A DNA stretch of 64,000 nucleotides from Prunella strophiata (GCA_036583965.1 JAZBQD010000015.1:71526330-71590329); one strand, 5' to 3'. Shown: positions 13,001 to 26,129, counted from the stretch's first letter. Numbers and translations are program-made. The notes: generated by a model not told the origin, from the letters alone.

Positions 13001-15598
13001 CACCAGAGGATAAAGCCTTCTGGGTGTCTGTGGTTCCATCCATCTGTGAGGAAGCATTTGCTACCCGCAGGCCAAACACAGGTGTTTTGCAGGTACAGTT
13101 CAGGAGTGAGATGTTATTTGACAAAGGTCTTCCTTACCATGCAGCTTATCCTTCTGCCTGTATTACACAGATTATTAGGTAATATTGTCATCATTATAGG
13201 CCTTTCCTTTGTGGCAGCAATCAAGTGAATTAAGCTATTACAGACATCTGTGCTGATCTCTAAATATGGCTCGCAGGGAGAAGAAGTGAGCCCTTGGCAT
13301 GCCAGCTCTGGTAGGAAGTAGATCTGGCTTGCAAACAGCAAGAGCCTGCTTTGAATTCAGTATCACCAAATGGGCTGAGCCCAGGCTCGTTTATTTTGGA
13401 GCTGCATAGGGCTTTCATAGCAGACTTTACATCACAGGAGGCTCACCCAGTTTATAAATTAGGTACAGGCTGCTTGTTCACGCAGACACAGGAGAACCAG
13501 AGCAAACTTCATGGCATTAAATCAAAAGCGTATGACAGGGTTTGAACTAAAACTTGGCAGCTCTGAGTTTTGCTTTGAATTTGATATCTGTTTGAACTGG
13601 AAATCTGAAGCAAACCTCAGAGGACAGAAGATCCTCCAGATTAAAACTGGTTTTCAGGAATCGCTGAGACACAAAATTTCTGTGAATCACAAACTTCTTA
13701 ATTTTCGTTCTTATTTTACTGATGGTATTTTTTTTTCTGTCTCATTTGAGGCCATTTCTAATCCCCTAGAGAGTTTTGGTTAAGCAAGGTCTTTCAGGAT
13801 TAATTCTTAGGATCACCCCAGATTTGCAAAACATCTCTTACTGTAATTATACTTTTGGCAAAGGGAACAACATCTTTATTGATGTAATAACCGCTGAAAA
13901 ATCTTCCATTATATTATTTCTACTTGTTTCAGCTTGTGTCTGGTTTCTGTGGTCAAAAAGCATTATTTCAACTGTTCTAAAACCTTCATGAAGACACATG
14001 TTCTACATCACTGAATCAGAGCATGTCCTGCAAAACAATCTGGGCACAAAGATTCTGCCAGTAGCAACTGATTCCTTGCCAGGATTTGATTTTATGCCAT
14101 AGAATCAGCAAAGCTGAAATCTCTGTATTGAGTAAGCCACTTGATCCTGCCCTCAACACTGTTCACTTTTGCTTTGTTCAGCTTGTTGTGGTTTGCTGAA
14201 TCTTTTTATTTCATTCTCATCACACTGCACAAGGTACAAGGAGCTTTTTATTTGGTTTTCTCTGGCTCTGGAGTTGCTCATCTGATCTGCATTATCTCTA
14301 CATCTGCTTAGGTTCATGAGAGTCTCCAGTTATGCAGAAAGGTAATAGAGCAAAAAAAAAAAAAAAAAAAGTAGGAGAGAAAGAGTAACACCTGCAACAC
14401 AAATTAATTGATAAAGACTTTCTTAACTTGCTTTTCAAAGTGAATGGAGGACTGTGTTGGTACGAAGTGGCTGCTGATGAAATCTACACCAGATGTGATG
14501 CTACAGACTTTTAAAATTGTCCTGTATGAATTATAATCTGCTTCAGTAACATTTCTAGATGAATTTGAATGGCATGCATCACAGAATAGTCATCTGGTCT
14601 GCAGAGCAAAATGAGAGAATATTTTTACAGCTCTTACTAATTAAATTGTGATTGTTGCAGCTGCCTGACAGACGGCATTATTTTATAGAGCATCAGAGCA
14701 TCATAAAATGATTGACAAGTGAAGGGAAAACTGTTTTGAATGAGTCATAATGGCCCTAGCTATTCATCTGATAGTCCAATTATAAAGATTTGGTGTCTTA
14801 ATTGGTCTTCCAACCATTTAGCCAGAGATGTGTTCAGCTCCTCACTATAGCCTTGTAGACACTAGTTATCCTGGCATACAAGGCACATGAATGGCAACAA
14901 CATTTGCTTTTAGAAACAGAACTTAAATAATTTATTTTTACTACCAAAACTGAACATCAATCCCATTTTCCAACTGAAGGAGAGTAGACAAGTGGCTTTA
15001 CACTGTCAGATGGAAAAATAAAAATGTGGGATCCTACACAAAATACTCCTTTCTCTTGTATCAGGCCTGGCATAGTTTAAAAGCATTATTGGCTGGAACA
15101 ACTATGTACACTCATCACTTTTTAATGAGGCACCATGATTGTAAGGCTCAAATTTACCAGGGGAGGGAAAAAGCTGAACCTTTGCAATCAGTTGCCCCTG
15201 ATGATGGGCTTTCCTTCCATAGGCTGTAGGGATTTCCTCTGCAGTACTACTCAGAGGGTCAAGAAACTGGGGCCCTTTGCAACCTCAGAGTGACCATTTG
15301 TGGTCTTCAATTTTTCCCTTATCTTACACTGACTTTTCAGAAAGGAGAGCAATTTGAGAGAAGGTGGGAACCCAGATTTTCCACCTCCTATCCCAATATT
15401 CTCAAAAGTCAAAAGTCAGGGCCAGTTAACCCTCAGGCTGATGAACTGCATTGAGTGCAAGAGGACACAAAGAAAAGATATCTTATTAATTATCTGCATT
15501 TTCCAGTTATCAGATCTGCAGGAGTAAATTTTTTATTTATCCTTGAGAGAGTACCCTCATTGTATGACATTTTCTCTGCTTTTTTTGTTTCTTTAAAG
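10051..15598 (+). other. ANKRD33B intron between ankyrin exons
   Basis: GT-AG intron of 5548 bp with donor gtaagg and acceptor tttaaag. I see no CR1 or SINE copy in it. It has a 19-nt A run at 14352-14370 and AT-rich blocks, notably 11640-11790 and 14560-14870, that look like candidate conserved noncoding elements. Open frames inside it show no recognisable domains. Confidence 0.85.
14352..14370. repeat. A homopolymer run, 19 nt
   Basis: Uninterrupted A run in the first of the two ANKRD33B introns seen in full. Confidence 0.95.
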
Positions 15599-15739
15599 GG
15601 CACATAACCATTACAAACTATTTGTTGAACTATTTTCCTGGGCTTGATATTGAGAAGAGGAATGCGTTTGGATTCACAGCCCTGATGAAATCTGCAATGC
15701 AGGGCCGAACAGAATGTGTGAAAGCCTTGATGATGGCAG
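15599..15739 (+). CDS. ANKRD33B: ANKRD33B, third coding exon (ankyrin repeats)
   Basis: This 141-bp exon follows a pyrimidine-rich acceptor (tttgtttctttaaag) and ends at a GCAG|gtatgc donor. With the split Gly codon from the previous exon it reads [20 protein letters not shown], then [20 protein letters not shown] and KALMMA, and ends again in phase 1. It holds the second helix of one ankyrin repeat and nearly all of the next; the [10 protein letters not shown] segment is the canonical ankyrin helix 1 with the Thr-Ala-Leu start. The match to mammalian ANKRD33B ([20 protein letters not shown]) is close to identical, so the exon is under strong constraint. It joins the flanking exons across introns of 5548 and 6705 bp with no frame break, which argues for a functional gene rather than a pseudogene. 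Confidence 0.95.
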
Positions 15740-18700
15740 GTATGCAAAGTGCTTTTCTTCTTCTTTGTCACCATCTGACAACTACCAAGAAGAAAACTGG
15801 CTCAAGGGATGTTTGCTCTGAGAACTGTGGTACAGCCTTCCCTGGAAATGGGTGCAGCTTTTAAATAAGCCATAGTCAAGGCAGTGAAGGCATGTGCTGC
15901 AGGAGCACTCAGCTTGCTTGTACAAACTCACCCAGGAGCTCTCCTAGAGCTCTGAGAGTGAGATTGATTGTCTCCAGGAGAGTCTGGGGAGCAGGATCAT
16001 CAAAATTTGTAGAACGGGAGTTAATAAAATCCATGAAACAGGTGGGAAAGACATGCAGGTGGCTTGCTGCCATCTCTGTGTGTGACAGACAGTGCAAAGG
16101 TGAGACCACAGCCAGACCTCCATTTCTGCCTTGAGCTCTGCTGGGGACTGGAAAGCTTTGGGGCCTCCAGCTCCTGTCAGGAGTGTTGGGTGTAGGGGCC
16201 ACATCCCACCAGGGAACACTGGTGGGAAATCTGGTCAGTTACTGTTTTGTTAATGCCTCTACAGCTCTGAGTTTGGTCTCCAGGTTTATGAGCAACAGGG
16301 CACCACCAGGTCTGTGTCTGCTGCTAAGGAGGGAACTGTGGCACAGGGAGTGAGCAGGTCTCTCTCTGCCCACCTGTCTCTCTTCACATCTGAGAACAGG
16401 AGTTATGTTTTTTGCTCTTGGCTCTTGTCTGCTGTTGAATTTCTGGCTGTATTGCATTGCAAGGTGAAGGGGTCCTGGAGAGGAGACTCAGAAGGCCCCT
16501 TGAGGGGCAACAGCCTCTACAAGAGCAGTTCCTAACATACAGCATCTTTTAGCCACAATATTGTATGGAGTTTTTTATATGAAGTAATTGGTATATAAAC
16601 TGTTAGATAACAATTAAATAATTAGCTTATATTAGTACATATTCTTGCTTTTCAGATGCAAATATAAAACCACAGAAGTAATAACAAATGGCATGTCAAT
16701 ATTGTTACTGTCTAGATCAAAAGTCCTACAGGTCCATCTCATTGAGAGAGATCTTGAATAAGGAGTTCATTTCAGTGATTTTGCTGTCACAAGAGTCTAA
16801 CCCTTCATAATTTTAAGTATTTTAAGTCATATATTTTATCAAGCCTAGTGATATTACTAGTCCTTCATTCCATAATATTCAGTTTCTAGACATTGATATG
16901 ACACAGAAGAGATGATGTGGTAACTGGTGTGTTATTTTCTGCTAGGTTCTGTAGACTCTTACTCTGGAACAAAGGCTTAGGAATTGGATCATTCATTTTA
17001 TGACAAAAAATTATGAAATTACTGTCAGAGCTCAAACACCACTAGAAACAGATGCACTTTCTGGACTCACACATACTTCATGCAGATGCTAGTTCAGAAT
17101 TTTCCAGTGAGTGTTCTAAATCATCACTTAAAATGAAACTTCAATCCTATGATATTCTGACTTGTCAAATTTGCTTTATGGTGTCATGACCTATTATTAT
17201 CACTAGAGATCTGAGGGAACCTTTTTCCTTCTGTTTCACAACCTTTCAGCTATGTAAATAACTCAGCACTTGTTATTCTGATTCTTATACTAAACTATTA
17301 TTATCAAAGTTCACTTCTGTGGTTACTGCCTCTGGCATCTGAATAGCCATTTCTTGTTTCCTATGATTCATAAGAAAACAGAATACTGGGGAGAACAAAC
17401 CTTTAGATGGCCAGAAAATGGCTTTTTTTAGCTTCCATCTTGAGTTTGCCTACAGAAAGCTTTGTCAGCCTGTTTTTGCATCAGAGATAGTGAGGATACC
17501 AAAGATCATCCAGCAACTAGAGATCTGGAGAGTTAATATACTTTTGATTTTCTAAATTGCCGTTTCACTGAGTACTTGCAGTTACATTTTCAGCTCAAAA
17601 TAGGGGCCACAAAAGAAGTGCAGTAAATTGCCTGCACCCATCTTAATATCTGAGTATTTTTTAGCACTTCACAGTCTGGTGAAATGGAGGGAGGGAGGGA
17701 AATTCTCATTCAGAATGGATTTAGAAGTAGTTTGGGATTTAATGGTCACTGAGTGGGTGCTGACAATTAAGTACTAGTGAGCTGAAGAAGGTAAAAGAAG
17801 TTATTAAAAGATTTGGTGAAAAAATAAATTTCACAAATAAACCAGCAAAGTTTGATATTAAAATGTAAAAATGCATGGCAACATAGAGGGGAAACACCCA
17901 TAATCAGCTGTGGGTCTACTTGTACAGCTACAAAGCAGTTATGTGTGTTTAGAAAAGAGTTACAGCCAGTAGGTTTTTAAACCCAGTATCCATTCAGTGG
18001 CCAGCTACTTATGGCAATGCAGGAGGTCAGCAAAGCAAAATAACTCACCTTCCTTGCTGCCTTAGCATGGATTCAGCAGAGTCAGATGGGGAAAGAGGTA
18101 ACAGCAATGTGTGACAGATGGCTGGAGCTGGATTGCCAAAGTGACTGCTCTTTCTGAAATTTGAGTTCGTGGAGGGGGGCCAAGGTCAATCACTACAAGA
18201 TTAAGGCACTCTGAGACACTTGGCCATAGCGTTGCTCTTTCAGAGGGAGCCTTTGGAACATGTGAATTTGCGTTTGTGAGCGCACAGCGGGTGAAGGGGG
18301 GCCCGGTCTCCCATCGGCAGTTTGTCACAGGCTGCTGCGCTGCCAGCACCATGCTGCTGCCAGCACTCATCAGGAGAGCCAGCCAGAAATGCTGGTTGCT
18401 ATTCACATGTCAAGCCCTGCTGTAATCTCCAGTCTAAACTCAGTGCTGCTTTAGTAATGTTGTCAGAGTGGCCCTGGATCTGGAGACTGGGCTTTAAACA
18501 CCACCCATAAAACGGGCTGGCAACAGACGCCTGAGCCCCCTCAGCCCCTGTCTTTAAACTCAAGGTGCCAGTTCTGCATCTCAAAAGGGCATGAAGTCTT
18601 AATAAAATAGGATATTTATATCCTAAAGGAGCATGTGTATTCAAATTAATTGTGCTGAAAATGATCTTCAGGGGAACTTCTAGGAAAAGCAAGGCAAGTG

Positions 18701-21700
18701 GCAAGCGCAGCATTCCTGAAAGAAAACTTGTAGGCTATAGTTACGCTGAAATGACAATTAGTTCAATAAGACTGCTATCACATTTACAAAGGGACATGAC
18801 TGCTCATGTATATTCCAGATAAGATATTCTGCTGAATGACAAGTTTGTTCAGGAATGTCTCCTGATTTGTGCAGGAAATCAATAAAACTATGGTAAATGA
18901 TGCCTTAGAAGAGATTTTGTGATACAAGGTACAAAGTCGGCATTGATTTCTGTTGGTAGGTTGGGATTTCAAAACTCTGTAGTATTGTTTTCTGGGACAG
19001 AGTTTCCAAAACACCTGGAGACCCATCTGTCAGAAAGAATGGCCTTCTCCTCAAAGGAAGGTGAGCCAAGGGTGACAGCAAGGCCTCAGCACCAGCCTCA
19101 TCAACAAAGGTGCTCCTTTAAGGCACGTGGCAGGGCTGGTGACAATAACCTGGATCAGGCAGCACTGCAGTGATTGCCAGGCAAGTTCATGATGACAAGG
19201 GCAAGTTCTTAGAGACAAAGTAGGTCTGAGGTCAAACAAAAATTAACTCTCTGGGTCCGGGTCCAGACCAGCAGGGCACAGGAATAGCCCAGACAAGGAC
19301 CAGAGCTGAGCACAGCCCCCAGGCAAAGGTGGGGAGCCCCCAGTGAGCACTTTCTCACACTGCTCTTTTTGAACTACTCTGCTCCAAATTCTCACAGCTG
19401 CACCATATCAGAACTGGAATGACTTTTTCTTGAAGATAATGGTAAGCAGCTGTCTATACCTCTTGCTTGTTTACAAGCTGAGAATTAAATTTTTTATTTG
19501 AAGACAATTGTTTTAGCTGCTGTTCTTCCTGTATGAATTCCTTGCCTCTTATGTGTACATCAAGGAAACAACTTCCACATAATTTGCCACAGTCACAGTG
19601 AACTCTTTTGGGAAGGAGTTCAGACTCAGGCAAGTGTTAAAAAGGGACCAGGGAAAGAGGTTAGCCTGAGATGAGAGAAATTCAAAGATAGGATGTTTGG
19701 GTAGGGAGGTTCAAAAACAGGTTAGTGAAGCAGGAGGTATGTGTTGGCATGTCTTTTTCCCTCCCCTCACTGATTTATCTGTAATTTCTGCAGTCACGAA
19801 CTTCATCAAACCATTCTGCCTCCGAGATCTTGCAATCCTTTCTTCAAATCCTCAGTTTGTGAACTCTGATTTGCTTCCTCCTTCTCTTTGGCTCCTTTTT
19901 GCCTTCCAATCCAGGTCCCAGGCTTGACTCCCTGCAGTGCCCTGGTGCTCTCTCTCTGAGTGTCCTTCTGCAAATTTCACTTAAGTTACACTTAAACTGT
20001 TATCAGCAATTTTGCTTAGGGTGTCTCCTACATCCATTCTTGACCTATGTCTCCAGAATCTTCTCTTTAGGGATTTTCTCAGAGACTTAGGAGCTAACTT
20101 AATAAAGCTGAGGTTTTTATCACTTTCCCCATGCTCTCTTTTTGCCTTTATCTTCCTGTAATGACAAAACATCCTTTGTTGTAAAGGTTATACTGAACCC
20201 ATCACAAACTAGTTTGTGGTTGCTTTTTCTTATATCAAGTCCTCCTTATTCCAGTTTGAAATGCAGTGTCCAAGATAATCCACCTGGAAAGAAATTATTA
20301 TTATTCTCTGTACCAGTATTCTGGTAACAGTCTCATTACCAGCATTCTCTGGTCCTTTCCTTAGATCTCTGAACATCTCCTTCTTGCAAAGCAATGGGAT
20401 AGACTGTCACTTTTGTGATAAGATCTGTGTAGGTCAGTTTTGCGTTGGCTGTTTGAAAATGGTCCTTCATCTGGTAAAGAAGCCCTTCAATAAATCAAAT
20501 GTCCTTTGTATCCCAGCTTTAAACTCTTTCAAGAAACCCAGAAACTATCTGCAGGTCCAGAGATATGAGTAATCCATGACTGAATGTTGGAGAGCTCAGT
20601 ATGTTGAAGGCAGCTGGGCAAAGTGCCCACGCCTGTCCCAGGGAACAGATCTGCTGAACAGTCTGCAGGCTGGAGTGTGCAAAGCTCCCTCTGAGATCAG
20701 TCAAAGTTCAAAGGCAGAATATAAACCAAAGGATTTTCAGTTTAAGAACCTGTCTGCCTGACACCAGAGAGTATTCCCTCATTCTCCCATTGATTTCATT
20801 CATTCACCTTCATACCCATGTACTGTAAAGCATCAAGATGTGTGTGCCCAGGATCACTTGGATTCGAAGCAAAGGATATGGTGCCAATTGTCAAGTCCTT
20901 GACACGTCCCTGAGATTCTTTTTAATTGGTGCCATCAAGCCAGTTTTTGGACAGGTCTTTTGTATTCTTTAGCATTCACCAGCTGTAATCTGCTGGCTAT
21001 TTGCAACAGTGTCCTGCTAACTTCAGCTTCCAGAACCACTTGCTGCTGCTCCTCATTCTGCAGCAATTCTTCCACAGGTGCACTTTGAATTGAGCTTCCT
21101 GTGTCCTTTACAGAGCTCTTCTCTGGCAGCAGGACTGGGCACATGCCACCCTCATTGACAGATGCCCACAGCCCCACCCTAATATCATGGGAGGACTTCC
21201 CTGCAATTTTCTGGTTGCCAAGGAATGTGGGTACAGTACTAAAGAAGTGGTAAAGGATACCATAGGGCATACTAGGATGCCTGCTTGTGATACACTTGTA
21301 TCCTCTTTTCAAGCACCCGAGTACCCTGGAGTAGAAGAGTGTAACTCCACTTGAAAACAAAAGAGTGAAGAACAAGGGCAAAAGCCAGTGTGTGGGGTCT
21401 TATAGGAAGATGGAGAGATCAAGAGAAACACAAAGATGGAAAAGAATGTAGAAATATGTGAGAAAAAAATGAATGGTGATGGGGACAGACGTCAGAATTG
21501 GACAGATAAAGATCATAAACTGGGAGTGGGAGGAGGATAGGCCACTTGAAATAATTTCCTTCCAGGACAAAACACTTCAAAAGTCTAAGCCTCTGCTGTG
21601 TAGCCTGTATTCCAGCTGCCTCTTATGGCTGGTCCACTTAGCAAAACCAGAATGTTTTGGTTAACAATTACTTCATTTCCTTAGGGCTGGTAATCTCAGG

Positions 21701-22444
21701 TAGATGAGAACAGCTGTTCTGGGTTCAGACTGAAGGTCCATCTCACACATTATCCACTCTTTGACATTTATGGAAACTTTCCTTATATTTGATCACCCTT
21801 GTTACCATCTTCTCAACATTTCCTAATTCTACAGGGTCTTTTCAGACATAAGAGAGCATGAATTGAACATTTATTGTTTTCTCTCTTTCCCTTATTTTAC
21901 TTTGTATTTTTTTTTCCATTTTTAATGCTTTTTAAGAAATTAATTATATTTTATTTGCTGTTTTTACCCCTTGTGAGCAGTAAGTGGATATTTTCATGGA
22001 ACTTGTGATCATTAGCCTAAGACCTTGCTTCCAAGTGAAGTGACCAGTAAAAAGTCCACTATTCTATATGGGGAAGGATTTCTTTGTAGAGAATTGTTTC
22101 TTTCCATATCTGTAACTCTTTTCTTGTGAGCTCAAGTGAATGGATCTTAAAATGGCAGTCAAGATTAAATGCAGGTGAAATTAATTATGTCATTATTTGT
22201 AATTTTAAGAGAATTTCATACATGCGGTCTTAATATCCTTTACCTTGTTTTAAATAAATAAGGAGTTCATAAAGTCAGGAACCAGATCTATCCTTATTGC
22301 ATCTTCATTTTGACACAAATATATTGTGTATTTTATGTGATATTTTCTTGTAGGGATCTGCCTGACTCACCTCTGATCCTGACAGCAACAGGAATGCGGG
22401 TGTTTTAATTAATTATCACTAATTGTTTTTCTTTTTCTTTTGAG
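15740..22444 (+). other. ANKRD33B intron before terminal exon
   Basis: GT-AG intron of 6705 bp with donor gtatgc and a strong pyrimidine tract before the acceptor. It contains a GGA-type tract (17688-17700), a CpG-enriched patch (about 18145-18350) and an unexplained minus-strand open frame (20935-21399). Otherwise I recognise nothing in it. Confidence 0.85.
20935..21399 (-). other. Unexplained 154-codon open frame in ANKRD33B intron
   Basis: Minus-strand frame open from 21399 to a TGA at 20937-20935. The first ATG is well inside it (at the segment MPYGILYHFF). The C-terminal 50 residues are coding-like: PVEELLQNEEQQQVVLEAEV followed by SRTLLQIASRLQLVNAKEYK, an amphipathic, probably helical, charged stretch. 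There is no obvious promoter, poly(A) signal or splice pair assigned, and I do not recognise a family. It could be a chance frame, an exon of an antisense transcript, or a decayed retrocopy. Confidence 0.2.
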
Positions 22445-23295
22445 GGGCAAATGTTCATGCAACTGACCCAAGCCGTGGGCTGACTTCATGGGAATGGGCT
22501 TGCTTCACAGGAAGATCAGAGTCTGCCTTCGTCATGCAGAAGCTGATGGACAGGCCATGCCCAGAACAGTTTTCTGATCAATATAAACCAGAATGGCCAA
22601 AAATGAAGGAACTTCTTGCCAAGGCTGCAGAGCCAAAAAGCTGCTTGCAGAAGATTTCTGAGTGCGTGAGGGCAGCCGTCTCGTTCCGGTCTTTCTACGG
22701 CCCAGAAGAGGATGGGGTCCTCGACCACATGGTGAAGGTGACAACAAGCTTGGGAAGTCCCTTCATTGCTCTGGGGTGCAGGACTGTGTGCCCAGGCAGC
22801 CCACCTTGTGTGGGGAAACGCAGACTGGCAGTGCAGGAAATCCTTAGGAAGCAGAGAGCAGAGGAGATCCGATCTCAAGACAAAGACCACGCTAGCAGCT
22901 ACGAGAAGCTCTTTCAGAACTCCAAAGTCACCGTGGTCCCCAAGAAGAAGGAGCGCCGAGCCAGCCTGCAGCCCATCAGCATTGCGATGTCCCAGGTGAC
23001 CACAGTGGCCACGAGGAAAGCAAGCCTCCTGCCGCTCCACCTGCTTCGGCGGAGCAGCGTCCGGCCAGGATTTGTCATCCCCAAAGTCCGTGTCAGCAAG
23101 GCTCCTCCTCCCACCTTCCAGCCAGAAAAGGCCAGGAGGAGGAGCAGCGCAAAGGAGGACCCCTACCTGCAGATTCCCAAATGGAGATACAAGGAGCTGA
23201 AAGAGGAGCGGAGGAAGGCAGAGGAGCTGGAGAAGAACAGAGCAGCAGAGGCTCACAAGCCCAGGCAGGTGTCTCCTGCCCAGAGCAGGACCTGA
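22445..23295 (+). CDS. ANKRD33B: ANKRD33B, terminal coding exon and stop
   Basis: The acceptor is ttttctttttcttttgag and the first two bases complete a split Gly codon. The exon then encodes 282 residues and a TGA at 23293-23295, giving 373 window residues in total; human ANKRD33B is about 490, so roughly 120 N-terminal residues are missing upstream. Residues 92-120 (ANVHATDPSRG onward) form the last, degenerate ankyrin repeat. After that comes a family-specific C-terminal half: GVLDHMVKVTTSL, the basic KRRLAVQEIL block near residue 215, RKASLLPL, VSKAPPPTFQPEK, and LQIPKWRYKE starting near residue 332. It ends in a charged, probably helical KELKEERRKAEELEKN tail. These blocks also occur in mammalian ANKRD33B in the same order. 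The middle (residues about 228-270) is more divergent. Many Lys/Arg clusters would fit nuclear targeting, but that is inference. No frameshift or internal stop is seen. Confidence 0.95.
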
Positions 23296-23765
23296 TTTGG
23301 AGGCAGTTGCCAAGAGGGTTCTTGAGCCGCTAGTCTTGTTATCCTAGCACGGTAACAGACTGAATGCCTTCGTGCATGCCCACTGCTCGTGGAGCTGGAA
23401 TACTGAGTCATGGCCTTCAAGGAGCAGAAATACAGCAAGGGCTATGCCACAGCAAGTCTGGTGGTGGAGCAGGAAGGTATTTTGAGCTGGAAGACTTACC
23501 GGGTTTACTGGTCTGCTGTTGACAGGATGTTCTAAGTGGTGCAGTCCTCTTGTGGATTCCTGTTTTTCCAGCTTCCGGTGAATGACTGTGAAACAGTGTG
23601 AAAAATGTGTTTGAAAGGATCGTATTTTGTGTTTGTTCATTTTGTAATGGACAAAATTAAGGAGTTGTGTTTCTGACACTAGACATTCCTCCTTCCTCCT
23701 GCTTAGGTAGACATATTGCAAAGGTTTATAGTAATAATTAAAAGTTTAAAATTTACTACAGTGTT
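23296..23765 (+). other. ANKRD33B: ANKRD33B 3' UTR, proximal form (inferred)
   Basis: Noncoding sequence after the ANKRD33B stop. An ATTAAA hexamer at 23737-23742 is followed by a GT-rich element (gtgttgggtgg, 23761-23771), the arrangement of a polyadenylation site with cleavage near 23755-23762. Mammalian ANKRD33B uses a longer 3' UTR, so distal sites further downstream (for example AATAAA near 24902 or 28676) cannot be excluded. No repeats are seen in it. Confidence 0.5.
23737..23742 (+). terminator. Candidate poly(A) signal of ANKRD33B
   Basis: ATTAAA, the commonest variant hexamer, lies 442 bases after the stop codon, with a GT-rich downstream element about 20 bases on. RNA 3'-end data would decide whether it is used. 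Confidence 0.45.
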
Positions 23766-26129
23766 GGGTGGCAGTGAAAATCCAGGTCTACAATTGTTTT
23801 GGATATACTAAGCACTTTATTTCTATTCCAGTAAACAGGTTTTAAGTACAGGTATTAAACCCTACAGGTCTATACAGTCTGTATGGATGCAGTTCTTATT
23901 GTTTGCTCCGTTGAACCTAAAAAGGGCTTAATATGAAATATCTCTGCAGTTGAGGTATTCATGTCTTCTGCAAGTATAAATCAGGTGCAGGGACTGATTT
24001 CTTCGAAGAAATATAGAAGATGAGACAATTTTTGATTGCCACCATCACCTAAGATTTGCCTCCCCCACTAGATTTCCTTTTATCCATTATCTGTTGTCTC
24101 CTTTTTAGTCTCAGGGAATATTTTGTCATTGCTTTTAACTGTGAAGTAAGGGAGATGGTGAAGCACAATGGATATTTTTTTAGGTTGATATTTAAGTTTC
24201 TTTTTAAAAAACTCACCAGGTTTATTGTCAGCCTTTCCAGAATATAGCCAGAACAAGAATATTATGCAGCTTTCAGAGAGTCAAGCAACTTTCCCAGGTG
24301 TCAAGTGCAGCTTCAGGCTGTGAATACCCAGTCAGAGGTGCAGTACCAGGCAGCTCAGCCACTGACGTGGCCAGATGTCACTGTCAGCTTTGGTACCACA
24401 CCTCTGGGTGCCCGAAGAGGGCAGTACCTCACCCCTGTCTCCACACTGGGAGAAAACCTTCCCTAGTGCATCTCCAAGTGGCAGTTCCCACGGGTTGCTG
24501 CAGGTCTTTGTGCTCCACATTAAGGGTTCCTCTGGTTGTTCCAGCAGTGAGCCTGAACAGCAAGCCAAGCCCTGGCAAATGCTGGTAAGGAAGGGCTGTA
24601 AACCTGCTGCTTGCTGAAGGAAGATCCCACTCATACAAGTAGAGGTCCAATGCAAACAGCATAGAGCACATGCTCAGGGTCAGGTTTTGCTCAGGCTTTG
24701 CACGCATTGGAACTGAAGTGTGCTGCAGTGTGTCCTCCTGAAGGTGTTGCTGTACTGGAGACCCTGGCAGCTGCTGCTGCTGTCATCAGTTTTCCCCCTC
24801 AATTAAAGAGAGGGAAAACTTTTCCATCCTTTAGTCCCACAGCACAAAGGCTGGCCACAGTCTCACTGAATTTGTGATGAAACTGTGCATGTCATGGGAG
24901 AAATAAATTCAGATGATTGAGAACCAGAGCCCAGATCAGCACTGCCATTTCCTGTCTGCAGGGTCTGACAGAGGTTAGGACAGATGTGGGAAACAAGGAT
25001 TTTTCCACACAGCCTGTTCTTTGTACTTCTGTGCTGGCCACACTGCATTGCCAGGGAGCCTCCTAGGTCAGAGCTGGAGGAATATGCACCTGCCAATACA
25101 CCTGCCCAGTCCTGGGAAAATGAATAGCATTTTAATCTGCAAGTGCATCAGTGCTGTGCAATTCACAGGCACCAGTTTTATGATGGCTTTGGGGTGACCA
25201 GAATACAAGCTGAGCTCATTTCTTTGGAAAGCAGGAGGACAATCTTTTGGCTGTGTGTGGTAAAGGTATCAGGATAGATTTCAAATTGGTACACTGGATT
25301 GAATGGTTTAACTGTTAATTTTTGTTTACTGCCAACCCCGGGTTTTGAAGATTTAGCACTCAGATTTGCTTCTGAACAGCAACCTGTGCTACAGCTGAGC
25401 ACTTGAATTTGCACTTTCAGTACCACCTGCAAGAGACCAACAATTGACAGGTGCTCTCAGGGATTAATGTGCAGTATGTTAGAATTAGGGGCTGGAAATT
25501 AAGCCTGTTTTCTAATCCTTTGTACTTTACTGTGTTTATGTGCATAAATGTGATATTTCCATTAAAAGAGGCACAAGATGTTAAACTTTCTTGGCACCCT
25601 CATTCTTCAAAGGGGTTTGGGGATGCTGCCTTTCACTTTCACCAAAGGACTCATCAGCATCACCTGAAAGCAGTTTGGTTTTCCTGGAAGGAGTTATTGT
25701 GAGTTGACTTGCACTCCTTGTGAATTTTTCCCTAGGATTTAAGGAAAACTCTTACTTTTGTTTCCCATCAGGTTTTCACTGGTCACCTTCCTGGAGAGAG
25801 AAGCCATTGCTCTGCTGGCCTGTGTCCCTGTTGCTCTGCTGCAAGCAGGTGGTCTCCCAGTGTCCTTGCTGAGAGTGTGACTCCACTTGGGACATCTGTG
25901 TAAAGCTTTGCACTTGCTAGTTTTGGCAGTGCAGGCCACAGGTTTCTGTGTCCTCACTGCCTTCCTCCCCTGCTGCCTCACTGCTCTCCAGCTATCTTCC
26001 CCTCTCCATCATTGTCCTCCCCCTAAGGGCTGCACCCCTCACTTGCTGTTTATCTTACCTGTCTGAAGGTTGCAGTGGGCAAAGCTCCCACAAAACACTC
26101 CCTGAAACCTGTGGCAAACAGACCACAGT

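Noticed and set aside
22516..23313. 265-codon open frame on the minus strand
   Set aside because: It lies exactly opposite the ANKRD33B terminal exon, whose GC-rich codon pattern keeps the antisense frame open; its translation has no recognisable domain.
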